Both the position numbers and the translations under genes were made by a program. A model generated the notes under the pieces. That model saw only the letters and a program-made list of their open reading frames with translations. It was not told the origin of the DNA and made no database searches. 64,000 bases of DNA, from positions 10,848 through 74,847 of the forward strand of contig DXZA01000040.1 of assembly GCA_019415525.1 (NCBI GenBank), in the 5' to 3' direction. Shown one piece after another: positions 61,227 through 64,000 of this stretch. The number at the start of each line of letters is the position of its first letter. Positions within the stretch are counted from its first letter, which is position 1. This stretch comes from Tyzzerella sp. GTDB lineage: Bacteria > Bacillota > Clostridia > Lachnospirales > Anaerotignaceae.

Positions 61227-63167
61227 ATGGCATATTATCCAAGAGGTGGCACTACACCTCCTACTGTTAAAAGAAATGTTATTAATATTGAAGACCTTAA
61301 AGGTGTCGACCTTTATAATTCACCTTCTAATGTAGAGGATTATCGTAGTCCAAATGCACCTAATATGATACGAGATGTTCCGGGAAAAGTCAGAAAAAGA
61401 ATGGGTTATCATCTTATATATAAATTTGATGAAAGAATAAATGGTGTTTATACACTTTCATTATCTGATAAAACAAAAACCCTTATACATAGTGGTACAA
61501 AACTTTATGAATATGATTTTAAAAATCCCGATGTTGAGCCTACTGTTATTTATGAAGGTTTAGCTGATGAAAGAGCTTTTGTTAGACAGGTTAAAGGTAA
61601 ACTTTATATTCTTGATGGTGTTAAGTTTCTAACATACGGAGAATTTGAAAAAGAAACAGAAACAACAGCAGATGATGAAGAGCCTAAAAAAGAATTTGCA
61701 GTTAAAGCTGTATCTGATATTGCTTATGTTCCTACTATTATTATTTCACGAAATCCAACAGGAGGAGGCACTACATTAGAACCTTTGAACCTCATAGGAA
61801 CAAGGTGGAAAGAAAGTTTTTTATCAGATGGCGAATCTAAGGTCTATCAGCTTACAACAAAAGAACTTGATGACAGTAAGGTTAAAGCACAGATTTTACA
61901 ATCTGATGGTACATATAAAGATATTTTAGAAGGTAGTGGTCTTTCAGTAGATAGAAAAACAGGCAAAGTAACTTTTTCTACTACACCACCTAAAAGCCCT
62001 GTTACTGGTAAGGATAATGTAATTATTGAAGCTGGTAAATCAAGGGAAGGCTATGCAGATAAAATAAATAAATGTAAGGTATCAATACTTTTCGGAGTTA
62101 ATGGTTCTGCTGATAGATTATTTATTACCGGAAATCCCGAGTTTAAAAATTATGACTGGTATTCTCAAATTAATGACCCTACTTTTTTCGGTGATACTTG
62201 GTATTCTGTGCTTGGGCAAGATAGTTCAGAGATTATAGGATACTCGGTTGTATCAGACCTTTTGGCAGCACATAAAAATGAAGGCGATGATGTTAGGAAT
62301 GTTATTTTAAGACGAGGAAATCTTGATTATAAGGGAAAAGTCACATTTCCTATTGCAGGAGCTATACAGGGACATGGTGCTGTTGGCAGGTTTAATTTTG
62401 CCTATATAAATGAGCCATTGTTTGCTACTAATTTAGGTATATATGCAATAACTGCACAGGATATTACAGCTGAAAAATATACTCAAAGCCGAAGTTTTTA
62501 TATTGATAAGGCTCTTAGAGAAGAAGACCTTGAAAATAGTACAGCTATATCATTCAATGAGTATTATGTTCTTGCTACAGATAAAAGAGTATATCTGCTT
62601 GATGGACTTCAAAAGACATACGAAAGAAACACACCATATTCAGCATATCAATATGAATGTTATTACTGGGAGATACCTAATATTCGTACACTTTTTAAAA
62701 TTAATGGAAACCTTGCTTTTGGTACTGTAAAAGGCGAGATTATGGAGTTTTACAAAGATACCGAAGACCAGTTGTCATATAACGATAACGGAGAGGCTAT
62801 ACCTGCTAGGTGGGATTTACCCGACATTGATGGTAAATATTTTTATAAAAATAAAACATTTAGATATATGAGTATAAGAATAGCTTCTGCCATTGCAACA
62901 GGATTTGAAGTTTTTGCCCAAAGTAGAGGAGTATGGCGAAAACTTTTTGATTCCGGAGCAAAAGCCAGATTTCTTGATTTTAATTATATTGATTTTTCTG
63001 CAATAACTTTTAGCGGTGACCAAACCCCACAAACTATAGGTGGCAAGATTAAAATTAAAAAAGTTGATAAAGCAAGTTTTTCAATAAGAAATGAAAAATT
63101 AAATGAACCTTTCGGTATTTATAATATTGCTCTTGAATATACAGAGCAAGGAAACTTTAAAGGATAG
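61227..63167 (+). CDS. 646-residue tail-region structural protein
   Basis: The protein is beta-rich with repeated blades such as TLIHSGTKLYEYDF, KGKLYILDGVKFLTYGEF, NEYYVLATDKRVYLLDG and INGNLAFGTVKGEIMEFY, a pattern like a beta-propeller. P22 gp10 and T7 gp12 tail-nozzle proteins have a propeller and follow the connector gene, so a nozzle or stabilisation role is plausible. I do not recognise a named family. GGGGGTG precedes the ATG. Confidence 0.65.
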   Translation: MAYYPRGGTTPPTVKRNVINIEDLKGVDLYNSPSNVEDYRSPNAPNMIRDVPGKVRKRMGYHLIYKFDERINGVYTLSLSDKTKTLIHSGTKLYEYDFKNPDVEPTVIYEGLADERAFVRQVKGKLYILDGVKFLTYGEFEKETETTADDEEPKKEFAVKAVSDIAYVPTIIISRNPTGGGTTLEPLNLIGTRWKESFLSDGESKVYQLTTKELDDSKVKAQILQSDGTYKDILEGSGLSVDRKTGKVTFSTTPPKSPVTGKDNVIIEAGKSREGYADKINKCKVSILFGVNGSADRLFITGNPEFKNYDWYSQINDPTFFGDTWYSVLGQDSSEIIGYSVVSDLLAAHKNEGDDVRNVILRRGNLDYKGKVTFPIAGAIQGHGAVGRFNFAYINEPLFATNLGIYAITAQDITAEKYTQSRSFYIDKALREEDLENSTAISFNEYYVLATDKRVYLLDGLQKTYERNTPYSAYQYECYYWEIPNIRTLFKINGNLAFGTVKGEIMEFYKDTEDQLSYNDNGEAIPARWDLPDIDGKYFYKNKTFRYMSIRIASAIATGFEVFAQSRGVWRKLFDSGAKARFLDFNYIDFSAITFSGDQTPQTIGGKIKIKKVDKASFSIRNEKLNEPFGIYNIALEYTEQGNFKG

Positions 63168-63177
63168 AGGTGAAAAA

Positions 63178-64000
63178 ATGGCAGATATATTCAAACCGAT
63201 TGTAGAAAATGATTATTCAAATAAAGGTGTTAGAAATCTTCCGAGTAGGGTTTCAGGCGATGCAGCTACAATACAGCGTGTATTTGACGAATTAAGCCTT
63301 GATGTTCTTATACCGGCAGTTAATGCTATAGTTAATAGTCTTAATAGTTTAAATATTGATAAAAGAGTAACATCTGAAGACATAAAAGGATTTAGACTTA
63401 ATTCTGATAATGTCATAGAAGTGACATTAAATGGTTTAAATTGGATTACTGTTTCGGATGCCAAAGGAAGTATAGATGCTTTAAAAATATATCTTATAGG
63501 TTATGCTAACGGAATAAAAGAGGATTTAGAAACACGAAAAGCTGATAAAACTAATGTACTTTCTTTAAATAATGAAAATGCATATACTCCTATAACTCCA
63601 TATAATCCAGCTACAAAAGATTATGTGGATAGACAGGTTTTTAATAGTGGTGCAGCAGATATGACGAAAGTAGTATATGACCCTAATGGAAAAAATACAG
63701 ATATATTCAAATATGCTGATGAAGCATCTAAGATTGAGGACGAAGAGGGAAATACATATAGATTTGGTATAAATTCAGAAGGGCTTTACTTATTTAATTC
63801 AGAAACCGTTGATGATAAAAATTATTTGCCAAAAGAAACAACAATACAACTTTTAAGATTAGCAACTTTTGGAGAAGCTAGTGGAACGTATAAGGATAGA
63901 AACGCCCTCATATTATTAGCCAAAAGTAAAGAGTTATATGATGATTTTTATGGTTTAATGCATATTCTTGATGGAATTATTGAACTTGAAGAACATGTTG
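63178..64000 (+). CDS. Tail-fibre-like protein, cut by the window edge
   Basis: An ATG at 63178 with AGAGGTG upstream opens a frame that stays open to the last base (274 codons visible). The N-terminus reads MADIFKPIVENDYSNKGVRN; a helical part follows, then YTPITPYNPATKDYVDRQVF, the linker motif common in phage tail-fibre and baseplate proteins. The visible part is probably the tail-attachment domain and the receptor-binding end is missing. Confidence 0.75.
   Translation, partial: MADIFKPIVENDYSNKGVRNLPSRVSGDAATIQRVFDELSLDVLIPAVNAIVNSLNSLNIDKRVTSEDIKGFRLNSDNVIEVTLNGLNWITVSDAKGSIDALKIYLIGYANGIKEDLETRKADKTNVLSLNNENAYTPITPYNPATKDYVDRQVFNSGAADMTKVVYDPNGKNTDIFKYADEASKIEDEEGNTYRFGINSEGLYLFNSETVDDKNYLPKETTIQLLRLATFGEASGTYKDRNALILLAKSKELYDDFYGLMHILDGIIELEEHV

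Larger units (their letters stand above)
36256..64000. mobile_element. Prophage, left end in window, right end beyond it
   Basis: A minus-strand tyrosine integrase next to chromosomal genes, followed by lysogeny control, replication, packaging and capsid genes in canonical phage order, defines a prophage. The left attachment site must lie between the terminator ending at 36243 and the integrase stop at 36441. Its core cannot be fixed because the right junction is not present. No tRNA is seen at the left end. The genes are densely packed with overlapping starts and stops, and no inactivated phage gene was seen. Confidence 0.95.

Overview
The window is AT-rich DNA from a low-GC Firmicute, most likely an anaerobic gut Clostridia (Lachnospirales-like). 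The pointers are a CIRCE-controlled groESL, a DUF4317 gene, an hcp-type hybrid-cluster protein, a yybP-ykoY manganese riboswitch, strong AGGAGG ribosome sites and A/T-ending codons. It falls into two parts: about 36 kb of ordinary chromosome and, from about 36.3 kb to the right edge, a prophage that runs off the window.

Chromosome. Bases 1-5984 are the 3' part of a giant Ig-like surface protein built from nearly identical repeats at two nested scales (357 bp and 1086 bp). Then come a cupin-hcp pair for nitrosative/redox stress, a DUF4317 gene, a Gfo/Idh/MocA oxidoreductase and an AI-2E-type membrane protein. A galactoside-use locus follows: LacI regulator, GH42 beta-galactosidase, GH36 alpha-galactosidase and GPH sugar:cation symporter. 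Its glycerol-facilitator neighbour is broken by one amber codon. Next is a compact signalling operon: a secreted peptide with DxDGxG repeats, an ECF sigma factor and an RsgI-like anti-sigma factor with the Asn-Pro autoproteolysis motif. After it come the Mn riboswitch and mntP, an Old Yellow Enzyme, a membrane diguanylate cyclase, a solitary candidate PD-(D/E)XK protein, and a surface cluster (short helical protein, Thr-rich choice-of-anchor A protein, glycosyltransferase). The chromosomal part closes with a HAD phosphatase, groESL, guaA and a secreted GH26-like protein.

Prophage. The integrase (minus strand) sits beside a six-unit 11-bp repeat. The lysogeny module holds two 4-TM proteins, a small ORF and a cI-like repressor, with divergent consensus promoters embedded in palindromes. 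The early module runs forward: antirepressor, small orphans, PAPS-reductase-like protein, DUF2800 nuclease, DUF2815 ssDNA-binding protein, family A DNA polymerase, HTH-MazG fusion, DUF6378 protein and VapE primase/helicase. An iteron-like candidate origin, a VRR-NUC nuclease, a SNF2-type helicase and an ArpU/DUF1492-like regulator follow. A switch region at 53.2-54.2 kb contains a candidate small RNA, a ribbon-helix-helix protein with three operator palindromes, and a promoter followed at once by a terminator. The late module is terS, a 455-bp G-rich non-coding island, terL, portal, scaffold, N4-gp56-type capsid, connector, a 646-aa tail-region protein and a tail-fibre-like gene cut by the window edge. 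No tape-measure gene is visible, so a short-tailed virion is possible but unproven.

No tRNA, rRNA, CRISPR array or insertion sequence was recognised. The strongest leads for undescribed biology are the ECF/RsgI-like/DxDGxG operon, the Thr-rich anchor-A plus glycosyltransferase cluster, the prophage iteron region, the terS-terL G-rich island, and the 53.2-54.2 kb control region.
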